Positions 35,040 to 44,564 of a DNA stretch of 64,000 bases are shown here, piece after piece. The stretch comes from an uncultured Fretibacterium sp. (lineage in GTDB: Bacteria > Synergistota > Synergistia > Synergistales > Aminobacteriaceae), in NCBI GenBank assembly GCA_946186205.1, contig CAMHMH010000002.1, positions 372,001 through 436,000 on the forward strand, given 5' to 3'. Under the pieces are notes generated by a model. The model was given only the letters and a program-made list of their open reading frames with translations. It was not told where the DNA came from and made no database searches. Numbering within the stretch: position 1 is the stretch's first letter; each line of letters starts with the position of its first letter. The translations under genes were made by a program, and so were the position numbers.

Positions 35040-36278
35040 TTGAAGAAAATTTTTGCGCCAGTGATGATTTTTCTGCTGGCCATGTTCACAATCAACGCCG
35101 CAAATCTCGACAAGCAGATAAAGACTCAGCAGCAGAACCAGAGCGACATGAAGAAAAAAATTGAGCAGTACAACAAGATAGCCAAGCAGAAATCAAAAGA
35201 GTCAAAATCACTCCTGAGCCAGCTATCACGACTCAAGAAAAACGCAAACGAGTCCGAGTCCCGAATGAATGAGCTTGAGCAGAAGAACGCAAAATTGCAG
35301 TCATCAGTAACGGAGCTTGACCAAAATATTAAGCGAGTCAGCGACTCAATGAATCACATACTGGCCATGCTTCGCGGAAGGCTCACGGACATTTACAAGC
35401 ACACGCCGGAGGAGAACAGCATCACCGCAATTTTCAGCGCGGGCGGCCCTCATGAGGCAGTCAACACGGCGTACATGCTGAATATTTTTGCGCGCAATGA
35501 CATCGCAATGTTCAAAGATCTTAATGACAGAGAACGCGAGCTTATAGAGTCGAGAAAGAAACTTGAGGCCGACAAGTCACAAATTCTCAAGCAGACAGAC
35601 GAGCTCAAAAAGAAGCGTGAAGAATTTGACAGCGCGGTGAAGAAGACAGACTCACTTCTCAAGAATGTACAGAGTGAACAAAGGAAAGCCGAGTCAGCCG
35701 CAAAAGAATTAGAGAACGCACAAAGGGCAGTCGGCAAAAAGATAACCAACCTTATGACGCAGAAGAAGAAGAAGCGCGACTCCTCTATAAAGATTACTCC
35801 GTCGAAAGCGGGCGGGAAAAGTTCAAACGTCGGAGGCTCAAAAGCAGCCGTGCCAGTTCAGACAAAAAGCACAGCACCTTCAGGAAGCGTGAAGTCTCTT
35901 TCATGGCCTGTGAACGGACGAGTAACAATGCAATACGGCTCAAGAGTGCACCCTACATTCAAGACAAAAATCTTCAACTCAGGAATCGACATAGCAGCGG
36001 CGGCAGGGACTCCCGTAAAAGCAGCTGGCCCGGGTGAAGTGCTGTATCAAGGATGGCTCAGAGGACTCGGACAGGTGGTAATAATAGATCACGGCGGGGA
36101 CTTGACGACAGTATACGCGCATTTGGGAGCGACTTCGGTCCGTGAAGGCTCAAACGTCAGCGCAGGCACTGTGATAGGGAAGGCCGGCAACACAGGAACA
36201 GATGCGGAATACGGATTGCATTTCGAGGTGAGGAAGAACGGCTCGGCAGTAAACCCAATGAACTATTTGCGGAGATAA
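35040..36278 (+). CDS. EnvC-like M23 paralogue with degenerate active site
   Basis: 412 residues with the same plan as the previous gene: signal peptide, coiled coil (about 25-245), a basic linker (about 245-285), and a C-terminal M23/LytM domain. The first zinc ligand is changed (FNSGID in place of HAGID) and the HxH pair reads GLH, so two metal ligands are gone while VYAHLG is kept. This is like E. coli EnvC, whose LytM domain activates amidases and does not cut. TTG start with GGGAGG about 9 nt upstream. It probably arose by tandem duplication. Confidence 0.88.
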   Translation: MKKIFAPVMIFLLAMFTINAANLDKQIKTQQQNQSDMKKKIEQYNKIAKQKSKESKSLLSQLSRLKKNANESESRMNELEQKNAKLQSSVTELDQNIKRVSDSMNHILAMLRGRLTDIYKHTPEENSITAIFSAGGPHEAVNTAYMLNIFARNDIAMFKDLNDRERELIESRKKLEADKSQILKQTDELKKKREEFDSAVKKTDSLLKNVQSEQRKAESAAKELENAQRAVGKKITNLMTQKKKKRDSSIKITPSKAGGKSSNVGGSKAAVPVQTKSTAPSGSVKSLSWPVNGRVTMQYGSRVHPTFKTKIFNSGIDIAAAAGTPVKAAGPGEVLYQGWLRGLGQVVIIDHGGDLTTVYAHLGATSVREGSNVSAGTVIGKAGNTGTDAEYGLHFEVRKNGSAVNPMNYLRR

Positions 36279-36282
36279 ACTA

Positions 36283-36305
36283 CCCCCGCCCGTTTTCAGC
36301 GGGGG
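36283..36305. terminator. Hairpin between convergent operons
   Basis: CCCCCGC (36283-36289) pairs perfectly with GCGGGGG (36299-36305). The T-run is poor on both sides, but it lies exactly between the ends of the EnvC-like gene and the antiporter gene. Confidence 0.6.
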
Positions 36306-36325
36306 CTTCCTGTTAGAGTATTATG

Positions 36326-37492
36326 TTACTGGTACAGCTTCTTGAGAATCACCGGAGTAACAACCGAGCTTGCTAGAATCATGAGAATGACAGCCGTGAA
36401 ATAATCCGCCGTTAGAAGTCCGAGAGCGAGTCCCTTTTGTGCTGTGATGAGTGCGACTTCTCCGCGTGTCATCATTCCCGCGCCGACCTTCAATGAGTCC
36501 CCCGAATCGAATCCCGTCAGCCTCGCGCAGACTCCGCAGCCGATTACTTTCGACACGAGCGCAACGATCACAAAGCATATGCTGAACACCAAGAGACGTG
36601 AGTCCATTGCGCCGAAACTTGTCTTGAGTCCTATACCCGCAAAGAATATCGGAGCAAATATCATATATGAGCTTATGTCTATTCTGCTCTCTACGTAGTC
36701 CCGGCTCGAAAGATTGCAGAGCACCACGCCAGCGACATATGCGCCGGTAATGTCAGCGATCCCGAAATATGTCTCGGACAGATACGCAAGGAGGAAGCAA
36801 TAGCACAAACTCGTAATAGTAATGCGCCTGTGGTTTGCGTATTTGCCTTCAAGCCACGACATTACGCGGTAAACAAGAAATCCCGTAACGATTGCCCCCG
36901 CGAAGAACGCAACGACCTTCAGCAAGACGCTTGAAACACTTTCAGACTGACTCCCGCCGCTGAGCCCCGTAACAACCGTAAGCAGAATTATTCCGAGTAC
37001 GTCATCAATTATCGCCGCGCTTACTATCGTAGTGCCTACTGTGCTTGAGAGTTTGCCGAGTTCCTTCAGCGCAGCTACAGTTATGCTTACGGAAGTTGCT
37101 GACATTATTGTGCCGAGAAAAATACCCTTCATGAATCTCTCTGAGCCGAACGAGTCGAAACCGTAGAACGACATGAAGAGAATCGTACCCATCACAAGCG
37201 GAACAATAACGCCCGCGCACGCAATGAGTGTAGCTTTCAGCCCTGAGTTTTTGAGCTCCTGAAGGTTAGTGCCGAGTCCCGCCTCGAACATGAGCATGAT
37301 GACTCCAAGCTCGGCCATGATGCTCAGGAAGTCAGACTCCCTCACGACACCGAGAACCGCAGAGCCTATTACGAGTCCCGCAAGAATTTCACCGACGACT
37401 TCAGGCACTCCGAATTTTTTTCCGACTGTGCTGAAAACTTTTGCCGCGAATAAAATTATTGCAAGGTCAAGAAGATATTGAACGCCGTCCAT
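36326..37492 (-). CDS. Cation:proton antiporter (CPA2/KefB-like)
   Basis: 388 residues with about 12 hydrophobic segments and no soluble C-terminal domain. GVPEVVGEILAGLVIG near residue 28, LGVIMLMFEAGL and SAAIIDDVLGIILL (the ion-binding DD near 155) identify the CPA2 antiporter family. It exchanges Na+ or K+ for protons. Single-gene transcript with its own -35/-10 promoter. Confidence 0.9.
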   Translation of the reverse strand: MDGVQYLLDLAIILFAAKVFSTVGKKFGVPEVVGEILAGLVIGSAVLGVVRESDFLSIMAELGVIMLMFEAGLGTNLQELKNSGLKATLIACAGVIVPLVMGTILFMSFYGFDSFGSERFMKGIFLGTIMSATSVSITVAALKELGKLSSTVGTTIVSAAIIDDVLGIILLTVVTGLSGGSQSESVSSVLLKVVAFFAGAIVTGFLVYRVMSWLEGKYANHRRITITSLCYCFLLAYLSETYFGIADITGAYVAGVVLCNLSSRDYVESRIDISSYMIFAPIFFAGIGLKTSFGAMDSRLLVFSICFVIVALVSKVIGCGVCARLTGFDSGDSLKVGAGMMTRGEVALITAQKGLALGLLTADYFTAVILMILASSVVTPVILKKLYQ

Positions 37493-37525
37493 ATTATTAT
37501 CGCCTTCCTGTTATGATTGAACGTG

Positions 37526-37553
37526 ATTATAGACAATGAAATTTTGCGGTCAA
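37526..37553 (-). promoter_or_regulatory. Promoter of the antiporter gene (TTGACC - 16 nt - TATAAT)
   Basis: On the minus strand TTGACC (complement of 37548-37553) is followed after 16 nt by TATAAT (complement of 37526-37531), 34 nt before the antiporter start. It has one of the few good -35 boxes in the window, and its -35 overlaps the stop codon of the aminotransferase gene. Confidence 0.65.
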
Positions 37554-38632
37554 GAAATCACTTTGCGTATGATGTTCATTCCCTCGCGAACCAAATCACA
37601 ATTTGCCTGACTCCCCATATGACCGACACGGAAGACTCGCCCCGCTAATTTTCCGTAGTTGCCTCCGACAGCGAGTCCATTTTCGCGCAATGCTCCGTCA
37701 AACTCAGGCCACGAAAATTTTTCCGGCACATAGAAAGCTGTTACGGTTGGTGAAGAATAGCTTTCACTTTTCGGGAAGAGTCGCAAGCCTATCGAGCGTC
37801 CTAAATCACGGCATAACGTCGCGGCTTCATTGTGCCGATTGATGACTGACTCTAATCCTTCATTCATTATCATGTTCAGCGAAATGTTAAGGGCTTTCAT
37901 TGCGTTCCAGTCGTGAGTGTACGGCATGTAGCGCGAGGAGGGTACATTCTTCCAGCCGATATATGACTCATAGCCGGAATAATTCACATCATTGATGATG
38001 TCCCACGCTCTTTTTGAGACAGAAGAGACTGACAAGCACGGAGGGAGCGACAAAACTTTCTGGCTGCCCAAGAGTCCTATATCGATTCCGAAAGCGTCAG
38101 CATCAAGCGGGACTCCTCCTGCTGATGACACAAAGTCAGCAACAAAAAGCGCGCCTGTCTCATGAGCAATCCTCCCGATGTCATAAAGGCACGGCGTTAA
38201 TGTCCCTGAAGGTGTCTCACAGTGAACAGCCGTTATGACGTTCGGCCTGAAGACTCGCGCATGGTCGTAGACTTTCTGCGGGTCAGGAACTTCATCATAA
38301 GGGAACGCGCAAACCTCCGACTCGACTCCGAGACTCGCAGCCATCTCCGCGAATCCCTCGCCGAATATCCCGGACGAAATTGCAAGAAGTTTATCGCCCG
38401 GCCTCAATGTACATTTGAGCGATGCCCATAATACTGACATTGCCTCGCCTGATGTGATGACTATATCATTCTTTGTGTGAAGTAAATTCTGAGTGAGTGA
38501 TTGATTCTCGCGGTAAAGGGTGAAAAATTCTTCCTCAAGGTCTGAGCTTCCGTAATCAATTTGCCACGCCGATTTTATTTCGTCAGGGACTCTTACGGGG
38601 CCGGGGACGAGTCCGACTTTGTATCTTTCCAT
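37550..38632 (-). CDS. Class V aminotransferase (alanine-glyoxylate / serine-pyruvate type)
   Basis: 360 residues of a PLP enzyme. GPVRVPDEI at the start, SGEAMSVLWASL, HCETPSGTLTP, DFVSSAGGVPLDAD and the Schiff-base lysine region GSQKVLSLPP (near residue 190) fit alanine-glyoxylate/phosphoserine-like transferases. Its N-terminus overlaps the secreted protein gene by 40 nt. Confidence 0.87.
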   Translation of the reverse strand: MERYKVGLVPGPVRVPDEIKSAWQIDYGSSDLEEEFFTLYRENQSLTQNLLHTKNDIVITSGEAMSVLWASLKCTLRPGDKLLAISSGIFGEGFAEMAASLGVESEVCAFPYDEVPDPQKVYDHARVFRPNVITAVHCETPSGTLTPCLYDIGRIAHETGALFVADFVSSAGGVPLDADAFGIDIGLLGSQKVLSLPPCLSVSSVSKRAWDIINDVNYSGYESYIGWKNVPSSRYMPYTHDWNAMKALNISLNMIMNEGLESVINRHNEAATLCRDLGRSIGLRLFPKSESYSSPTVTAFYVPEKFSWPEFDGALRENGLAVGGNYGKLAGRVFRVGHMGSQANCDLVREGMNIIRKVIS

Positions 38633-39090
38633 GATAATATCTCCTCTGCGATTCTCATAAGCTCTTCTCTGTTTGCTGAAGGGCTTTCAATGTTGAGAGT
38701 GATATTATCTTCAACGCTGACCGCAAGCACAAGCGGCATAAATGACTGAGACTCTATTATTGCGTCATGGCCTGAGACTTTCACAACCTCAAAGCCTGAA
38801 TCATTCGGCATCATTCCTTTTGACTCGTTCACTTTTTCCGGGACATAGAGACTCCCTGCTCCTGCTCCTTCTGTGAGAATGACATCAAGAAATCCTGACG
38901 GCGACTCGCGCTTGTATGTCCTGTAAACAACCCGGCCATGTGATTCGCCGTTGTAAGTTGTTACGAGGGGCAAAATATTTGTGCTGACTGTCTGCCATTC
39001 ACCGACCCGGTTCGGAAGCTCAAGCGCAGAAACGCATTCCGCAAAACTCACAAGACAAAACGCAATCAGACTCGCAAAAACTTTCTTCAT
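38593..39090 (-). CDS. Small secreted protein of unknown function
   Basis: 165 residues, with a signal peptide (about 1-22) and a mature domain of about 140 residues. It appears to be a compact alpha/beta secreted domain; no family is recognised. It overlaps both neighbours, ATGA with the DUF4416 gene and 40 nt with the aminotransferase gene. Confidence 0.6.
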   Translation of the reverse strand: MKKVFASLIAFCLVSFAECVSALELPNRVGEWQTVSTNILPLVTTYNGESHGRVVYRTYKRESPSGFLDVILTEGAGAGSLYVPEKVNESKGMMPNDSGFEVVKVSGHDAIIESQSFMPLVLAVSVEDNITLNIESPSANREELMRIAEEILSWKDTKSDSSPAP

Positions 39091-39593
39091 GATTTAATCT
39101 CCTTAAGCCACAGCTTGCGAACCCTCGACAAAAATTCATCGTAGACTCCGCTCGCAAAGTCCGGGAAAGTGTAATCAAAGCTTGCCCACTTCCTGAACCT
39201 GTAGCGCATTGTTACTTCAGCAAAGATCCCATCACGCAAATAAATTCTGTGCGCGTGGTCTTTTGTTGACGCGAGAATCAGTCTTGCGCCGTCAATATAT
39301 CCCGGGTCAATGTTCACGGCTCTTATTGGTTTGCGACTCATTGCTTCAATCTCTATTGCTTCGTGCTTCCAGTCAGCGAGTCCCCCGGCATTAACGAGTC
39401 CGGGGAAGCATAAGAAGACTCGCTTGAGGTTCGGCGAAATTTCGTTGTAATAATTTGTCTTGTCGAAAGGAACAGGACTGCTTACGATTTCCGGGACTCC
39501 CCAAATTTCTGTGAGCTTCTCAATGCTCCACGACAATAAATCATCATCGGGGTACAAAATTCCCGTAATGCGTTTGACTCTAGGATCTCTCAT
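39087..39593 (-). CDS. DUF4416 family protein
   Basis: 168 residues. YPDDDLLSWSIEKL near the start, FDKTNYY, VNIDPGYID and LASTKDHAHRIYL match the DUF4416 family, conserved in diverse anaerobes and of unknown function. Coupled by ATGA overlap on each side. Confidence 0.85.
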   Translation of the reverse strand: MRDPRVKRITGILYPDDDLLSWSIEKLTEIWGVPEIVSSPVPFDKTNYYNEISPNLKRVFLCFPGLVNAGGLADWKHEAIEIEAMSRKPIRAVNIDPGYIDGARLILASTKDHAHRIYLRDGIFAEVTMRYRFRKWASFDYTFPDFASGVYDEFLSRVRKLWLKEIKS

Positions 39594-40543
39594 AGGACGT
39601 AATCCCCCTCGTTTTCTCTTGACTGCCCCGCCGCTAAGAGTGCCATAGCCTGAGGGCCTATTCTCCCGATGACATCATCAGGCTGCCTCATGCTTAACGG
39701 TTCGGGCTGTATTGGTTCTTCATTGTGCTGTGAAATTTCAGGCTGTGATTCTGTTTCGGGTTCTTGTATTTGTGGTTCGGGCTTCTTTCTCGGCGGCATT
39801 TGAATGTAAAGATAGCCCTGAATTTGTCCGTTCCATTCACAGGCGCGGACTCTCTTTTTCCCTTCAGGCAGTGAAGATAACCTTTGCCATTTTCCGCCCT
39901 TTGCTTCAACTTCTCTCATCCATGTCTGGCCAACAGCAGCCCACCACGTAATATCCTGTGCGTCATTGAGATCTTCTGTGCAGTCGTCAACCGTAAAGAT
40001 TCCCGGCTTCAATTTTCGGAAGGCTATGAATCTTGCGCCGTTTGTGCCTTCAAGCCTCACTATAAACTCGTCGCGTTCGGGCAATTCTGAGGCGTTCAAC
40101 TTTTCGAGGCCGATGCCGAACATGTTTATTGCTGTGTCATTGAGTCTCAAGACTCCTCGTGATGATATTGCGAACGGAACAGGAGCGTCCCACCATGAAG
40201 GGAATTGCGGCTCATCGGGGTATAACGCGGTCTCAAGAGTCCCGACAAATGCCCCGGCTGTCTCAACGTAAAGCGCGTTAGTCTCAGCGGGATATTCGAT
40301 TTCCTCCGGGTTAATGGGACGTACGATATTTCTTGCTGCCAACTGAGGGAGAGTCTTAATCATCGCGTCAGCACATCCCCTTTCAACGAGGAAGACGAGC
40401 TGCCCTTTCGTGAGCGCAATGACATCGCCGGAGTCCGGGATATACACGGCATATTCGGCGGCAGTTCCGAAAAGAGTCCGCAGAAAATATATCAGCGTTG
40501 ATTCTGGAGTAAGTGATTTGAGGCTGTAATCTCTCTCGTTCAC
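39590..40543 (-). CDS. Protein of unknown function with PAS-like segment
   Basis: 317 residues, not recognised. A segment near residues 120-210 (PFAISSRGVLRLNDTAINMFG, then a strand-rich part) resembles a PAS domain. The C-terminal 60 residues are rich in P, E and Q and probably disordered. No catalytic motif is seen. It sits between ftsY and the DUF4416 gene with 4-nt overlaps on both sides. Confidence 0.55.
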   Translation of the reverse strand: MNERDYSLKSLTPESTLIYFLRTLFGTAAEYAVYIPDSGDVIALTKGQLVFLVERGCADAMIKTLPQLAARNIVRPINPEEIEYPAETNALYVETAGAFVGTLETALYPDEPQFPSWWDAPVPFAISSRGVLRLNDTAINMFGIGLEKLNASELPERDEFIVRLEGTNGARFIAFRKLKPGIFTVDDCTEDLNDAQDITWWAAVGQTWMREVEAKGGKWQRLSSLPEGKKRVRACEWNGQIQGYLYIQMPPRKKPEPQIQEPETESQPEISQHNEEPIQPEPLSMRQPDDVIGRIGPQAMALLAAGQSRENEGDYVL

Positions 40544-41463
40544 GGATTGACTTCCATCAAAGCACTTGCGAAATCACGGGGGCTGAATGTGTTCAAGTCG
40601 TCTGCACCTTCGCCGAGTCCTATATATCGCACTGGTATGTGAAGTTTGCGAGCGATTGAGATAACGACACCGCCTTTTGCTGTGTTGTCGTATTTCGTGA
40701 GGATGATAGATGTTACGGGAATGATTGAGTTGAACGTCTCAGCCTGAGCGACAGAATTTTGACCGAGAACGGCATCAAGCACTAAAACAGTTTCGAGTCT
40801 CTCATCGCCTGCCCCGCGCAGCAAAACCCGATGTATCTTGCGTAATTCCTCCATGAGATTATGTTTGTCATGAAGTCTCCCGGCAGTGTCAACGATAAGT
40901 ACATCAGCGTTTGAGCTTTCAGCGGCCTTCCATGCGTCGAAAGATACAGCTGCGGGATCTGCTCCCTGACCTTGAGAAATGACTCTTACGTTTGAGCGTT
41001 CACCCCAAATTTTGAGCTGCTCAACCGCCGCCGCCCTGAATGTGTCAGCAGCAGCAAGAATGACTCTCTTACCCTGTTTTGCGTAGAGCGCCGCGAGTTT
41101 TCCTGACGATGTAGTTTTGCCGCTCCCGTTTACCCCGGCCATGAGAAGCACAAGAGGAGTCTTTTCGAGGCTGAAAGGCTGTCCCATACCATTAACGGAA
41201 TTTAGCTCATCAACAATTTTCTCTGTGAACAAGTCTTTGAGACCTTCGGGAGTCTTTATGCCCTTGCGTTTTGCTTCACTCTTCAGGAAGTCTATTATCT
41301 CTTCTGTGAAATCGAGTCCCGTATCGCCCGCTATGAGCTGTTCTTCAAGATTGTCCCAGAAGTCAGAGTCAAATTTTCCCGATGAGAATAATTTTGAGAT
41401 GCCCGCGCTCCATTTTTCCCGGACACCTTTGAGGCTCTCACGTAATTTTGCGAACAGTGCCAT
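40540..41463 (-). CDS. ftsY: Signal recognition particle receptor FtsY
   Basis: 307 residues, the NG GTPase core without a long acidic A domain. GVNGSGKTTSSGKLA is G1, AADTFRAAAVEQL G2, VDTAGRLHDKHNLMEEL G3, and TKYDNTAKGGVV G4. It receives ribosome-SRP complexes at the membrane. The start is the ATG at 41463 with AGGGAGG upstream; a longer reading from 41607 would overlap the repeat-protein gene. The acidic protein encoded just upstream may partly replace the missing acidic domain, but that is only a thought. Confidence 0.93.
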   Translation of the reverse strand: MALFAKLRESLKGVREKWSAGISKLFSSGKFDSDFWDNLEEQLIAGDTGLDFTEEIIDFLKSEAKRKGIKTPEGLKDLFTEKIVDELNSVNGMGQPFSLEKTPLVLLMAGVNGSGKTTSSGKLAALYAKQGKRVILAAADTFRAAAVEQLKIWGERSNVRVISQGQGADPAAVSFDAWKAAESSNADVLIVDTAGRLHDKHNLMEELRKIHRVLLRGAGDERLETVLVLDAVLGQNSVAQAETFNSIIPVTSIILTKYDNTAKGGVVISIARKLHIPVRYIGLGEGADDLNTFSPRDFASALMEVNP

Positions 41464-41467
41464 GATG

Positions 41468-44455
41468 TTACCTCCCTGGAGTCCTGCGCATGAATATGAA
41501 CTCGTAACCGTACTGGCCTGTTGTGCTGTCCTGAGTCCGTCTTGAGCCGACAACCTGCCAGCCTGCCCGCCCTCTTTGAGCCATCCTGTCAGAAATATTC
41601 GGGTCAAGTATGAAGTCTATCGCGTAATCGTATGATGGAGTCTCAGAACCTGAAACAGACTCATAGCCCGGTGAGTTCATAGCAAGCGATGTGAGTTTGT
41701 CCGATACCTGCATGAGCTGCCAGAGAATAAGCCCTCCTATAACCGCGAGCAAAGCCGTTAATACAGTGAGAAGCAATCCGCCTGATTTGCTTTTTGCCGC
41801 TGGTGCTGCTCCGTCTGAATTTCCGTTTTTCCTTGAGGCTAATTTTTCGCGTATGTTCATGGTCTTCTCCTTGTGATCGTCTTCTGGGTTATGGATTATT
41901 CCTGCGTCGGGCTGAGTTATCATTTCTGTTACTGTTGCGGGAGATGCTGAAAAGTCTTCGCTGTCATCGGCAAATGTCGCGGCCTGCCCAAGTTCACCGA
42001 GCGCGGACACATCAAACGCATCATTATTTTCTTCCGGCTCGAAATCTCCGGGCGTTTCGTCATTTAGCAAGCTCTGTTCCGGCATGTTATTTCTTGGCTG
42101 TGCCTCCTCCTGTTTTCTGTCAATGTCAAATTCTGGCTCATCATCTGCTGTATTTTCACCCGCTCCAAATTCCTGAGTCACCATTGCGATTAATGCTTCC
42201 TGTTCAGTGAGGGGAGTATTTTCCGAATCATTGACAGGGAACGGCATATCATCTTCAGGCTCGGCGGGCTTTGATTCTTGTGCTGACTCTGTTTCAGGCT
42301 CTGTGAAATCTTCTGATAATGTTACCGGCTCTGCTTCTTGTTCGTCTTCAGGCTTGGTGAAAATTTCGGGCGTTGATTCCGTCTCAGTGTCAAAATCTGA
42401 GAGTGATTCCGATTCTGTTTCGGCTTCCGGCATAAGGTCTGATTCTGAGTCAGCCTCTTGTGATTCTTCTGAGTCATCAGCAAAAGCATCTGTGAAAAAT
42501 TTTGTCTCATCCTCTGATAATTCGAGATATGATTCCGACTTTGTATCATCATCACCGAAATCAGGAATCGTGAACGGGTCATTGAGATTTTCGTCATCAT
42601 CATTCTGAATCTCGCTGTCATCCCCGGCAATGTCATCAAAATCCTGTGAGGGCGATTCTTCCGGCGTTGATTCTTCCGTGTTAGTCTCAGGGAATAAGTC
42701 ATCATTATTCTCTTCCGTCAAAATTTCCGGCTCATCATTCGTTTCTTCCGTCGGCAAATCTTCATCGTGAGACTCATTTTCAGCTGGCGTTAAAGTGTCG
42801 GGAATTGAGAGTTCTTCAAACGGGTTAATATCCTGCTCAAGACTCTGGCTTGCGTTTTCGTGAGCTGCATTGATGGGAGATTCTGAGAGTGCCTGAACAA
42901 TATTTGCCTTGAGCTTGTCTTCTGCTGACTGTGGTGACTCTCCGTTGTTCGCGCCGTCTGTGAAGAAATTTTCAGGGAGATTGTATATTCCGTTAGTCTC
43001 CTGCGAGTCGAGGCTCAAAGGATTTCCCGTCATAGCTTCTGCAATATCGGCCATGAGCTTGTCTTCTGCTGTCCTTGTTGACTCCGGCATTGTTACTGTT
43101 ACGGGAGCTGACTCGGCTTCGGGATCACTTTCGGCTTCAGCGGGCGGGGAAATGTGCGGGATTTCGTCATCAACATTAAGTACTACATCTGCTGACGGCG
43201 AAAAATCACCGGGCTTTTCGTCTGTATCATCGGCAAAAATTCCGGCCTCGTCTGACTCAATATCATACGGCGGTGCGTCTTCTGTTTCTTCCTCAGCGTC
43301 AATAATTGCAGGCTCCTCGTCTAATGGCTCATCGGTGAAAACGTCAGAATTATCTTCAGTATCAATGTCAGCAAATTCATCTTCATCATACTGTGCTTCC
43401 TGAAGCTCGGCCTCCTGAAACTCCATCTGCGGCTCTTCATCAGGAGCTTCAGTTTCTTCTTCATGGCCGGGAATTTCGTTATCAGCACTCGCGGAAATCT
43501 CTTCGAGCTCGTCAGCAAAAATCTCTGCGGCATCATCAATATCATCATTCTCATCGTCAGCACTTATCAGTGGAATATCGGGTAAATTTCCCTCTTCATT
43601 CTGCGGAATCTCTGCGGCCTCAATAACGGGTATGTCGGGCAAATCCTCTGCAGGTTCGTATTCTTCCTCAAGCGGCATAACGTCAGGGATAATTTCTTCC
43701 TGTGATGACTCAATCTCTGGTGCTGAGTCAGTTTCGGGCTGTGAGACTTCCTGCACTGGTTCAGGTTCAGCAGCTGGCAAAACTTCTTGTGCTGACTCAA
43801 TCTCTTGTGCTGACTCAGTTTCGGGCTGTGAGACTTCCTGCACTGGTTCAGGTTCAGCAGCTGGCAAAACTTCTTGTGCTGACTCAACCTCTGGTGCTGA
43901 GTCAGTTTCTGGCTTGGGGACTTCCTGCACTGGTTCAGCTTCAACAATCGGCAAAACTTCCGGGACTGGCTCAACCTCTGGTGCTGACTCGATTTCAGGC
44001 TGTAAAGTTTCCTGCACTGGTTCAGCTTCTACAACTGGCAAAACTTCCGGGACTGACTCAATCTCTGGTGCTGACTGAGTTTCGGGCTGTGAGATTTCTG
44101 GCAATGGTTCATGCAAGGGAGCGGGATGTGCTTTCGGCCTTGCGCGGACTCTGCGTGATGTTTCGGGCTTTTGTTCAGTAGAAATTTTCACACGGCCGGG
44201 CTTCTCATGATGTTCGGGAGTTTCTGACGGTGATTTTACTGCGCTGATGCTCTGCTCTATTCTGCGCTCGAAATCGTCCATGAATGAGTCGAGTCTTTCA
44301 CCGAGATTTGCGGCTTTTGCTGTTCGTAATGGTTTCGGCCTTGCGCGAGAGGGTCTCGGCTTCTTTTGACTCTTGGGCGGCTCGCTGTCGCTGGTGCTGG
44401 CTGTGCTTCCTTCAAGTGCCTGCCTTAATTTTTCTTCTGCTGTCTTTTCGCTCAT
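41468..44455 (-). CDS. Very acidic repeat protein with one membrane segment and DUF4177-like end
   Basis: 995 residues. The first 115 are basic and proline-rich, 124-255 hold 29-residue repeats, and about 255-860 are extremely acidic and low in complexity (D, E, S, P, T). One membrane segment follows near 910-935 (GGLLLTVLTALLAVIGGLIL). The C-terminal about 55 residues (YDYAIDFI, then GRAGWQVVGSRR) resemble the small DUF4177 domain. The large disordered region is predicted cytoplasmic and the last domain extracytoplasmic. It is 4 nt from ftsY and is followed by that operon. Function unknown. Confidence 0.75.
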   Translation of the reverse strand: MSEKTAEEKLRQALEGSTASTSDSEPPKSQKKPRPSRARPKPLRTAKAANLGERLDSFMDDFERRIEQSISAVKSPSETPEHHEKPGRVKISTEQKPETSRRVRARPKAHPAPLHEPLPEISQPETQSAPEIESVPEVLPVVEAEPVQETLQPEIESAPEVEPVPEVLPIVEAEPVQEVPKPETDSAPEVESAQEVLPAAEPEPVQEVSQPETESAQEIESAQEVLPAAEPEPVQEVSQPETDSAPEIESSQEEIIPDVMPLEEEYEPAEDLPDIPVIEAAEIPQNEEGNLPDIPLISADDENDDIDDAAEIFADELEEISASADNEIPGHEEETEAPDEEPQMEFQEAELQEAQYDEDEFADIDTEDNSDVFTDEPLDEEPAIIDAEEETEDAPPYDIESDEAGIFADDTDEKPGDFSPSADVVLNVDDEIPHISPPAEAESDPEAESAPVTVTMPESTRTAEDKLMADIAEAMTGNPLSLDSQETNGIYNLPENFFTDGANNGESPQSAEDKLKANIVQALSESPINAAHENASQSLEQDINPFEELSIPDTLTPAENESHDEDLPTEETNDEPEILTEENNDDLFPETNTEESTPEESPSQDFDDIAGDDSEIQNDDDENLNDPFTIPDFGDDDTKSESYLELSEDETKFFTDAFADDSEESQEADSESDLMPEAETESESLSDFDTETESTPEIFTKPEDEQEAEPVTLSEDFTEPETESAQESKPAEPEDDMPFPVNDSENTPLTEQEALIAMVTQEFGAGENTADDEPEFDIDRKQEEAQPRNNMPEQSLLNDETPGDFEPEENNDAFDVSALGELGQAATFADDSEDFSASPATVTEMITQPDAGIIHNPEDDHKEKTMNIREKLASRKNGNSDGAAPAAKSKSGGLLLTVLTALLAVIGGLILWQLMQVSDKLTSLAMNSPGYESVSGSETPSYDYAIDFILDPNISDRMAQRGRAGWQVVGSRRTQDSTTGQYGYEFIFMRRTPGR
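43691..44086. repeat. 87-bp tandem repeats in the acidic protein gene
   Basis: Four full copies and one partial copy of an 87-bp unit encode PET.SAPE.ES..EVLP..E-type repeats of 29 residues. The middle copies are the most similar in DNA. Being a multiple of 3, the number of copies can vary without breaking the frame. Confidence 0.85.
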
Positions 44456-44520
44456 TATTTTTCTGCCCGTCCTTGTCCTTCATTCCGCTTCAATCCTTAA
44501 TTATAAATCATGATGGCCAT

Positions 44521-44550
44521 AAAAAAAGCCTCCGTATCTTTTACGGAAGC
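44521..44550 (-). terminator. Rho-independent terminator after tRNA-Glu
   Basis: On the minus strand a 9-bp stem (GCTTCCGTA/TACGGAGGC, one G-U) with a 5-nt loop is followed by seven T. It lies 14 nt after the tRNA and before the acidic protein gene. Confidence 0.85.
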
Positions 44551-44564
44551 TCCTTAACCTTTAG

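Noticed and set aside
42207..43403. Serine- or basic-rich readings on the other strand and frames of the acidic protein gene
   Set aside because: They are composition shadows of the acidic repeats, with no ribosome sites or family match.
43691..44086. Repeat block as a CRISPR array
   Set aside because: The repeats are contiguous 87-bp units inside a long reading frame, without unique spacers.
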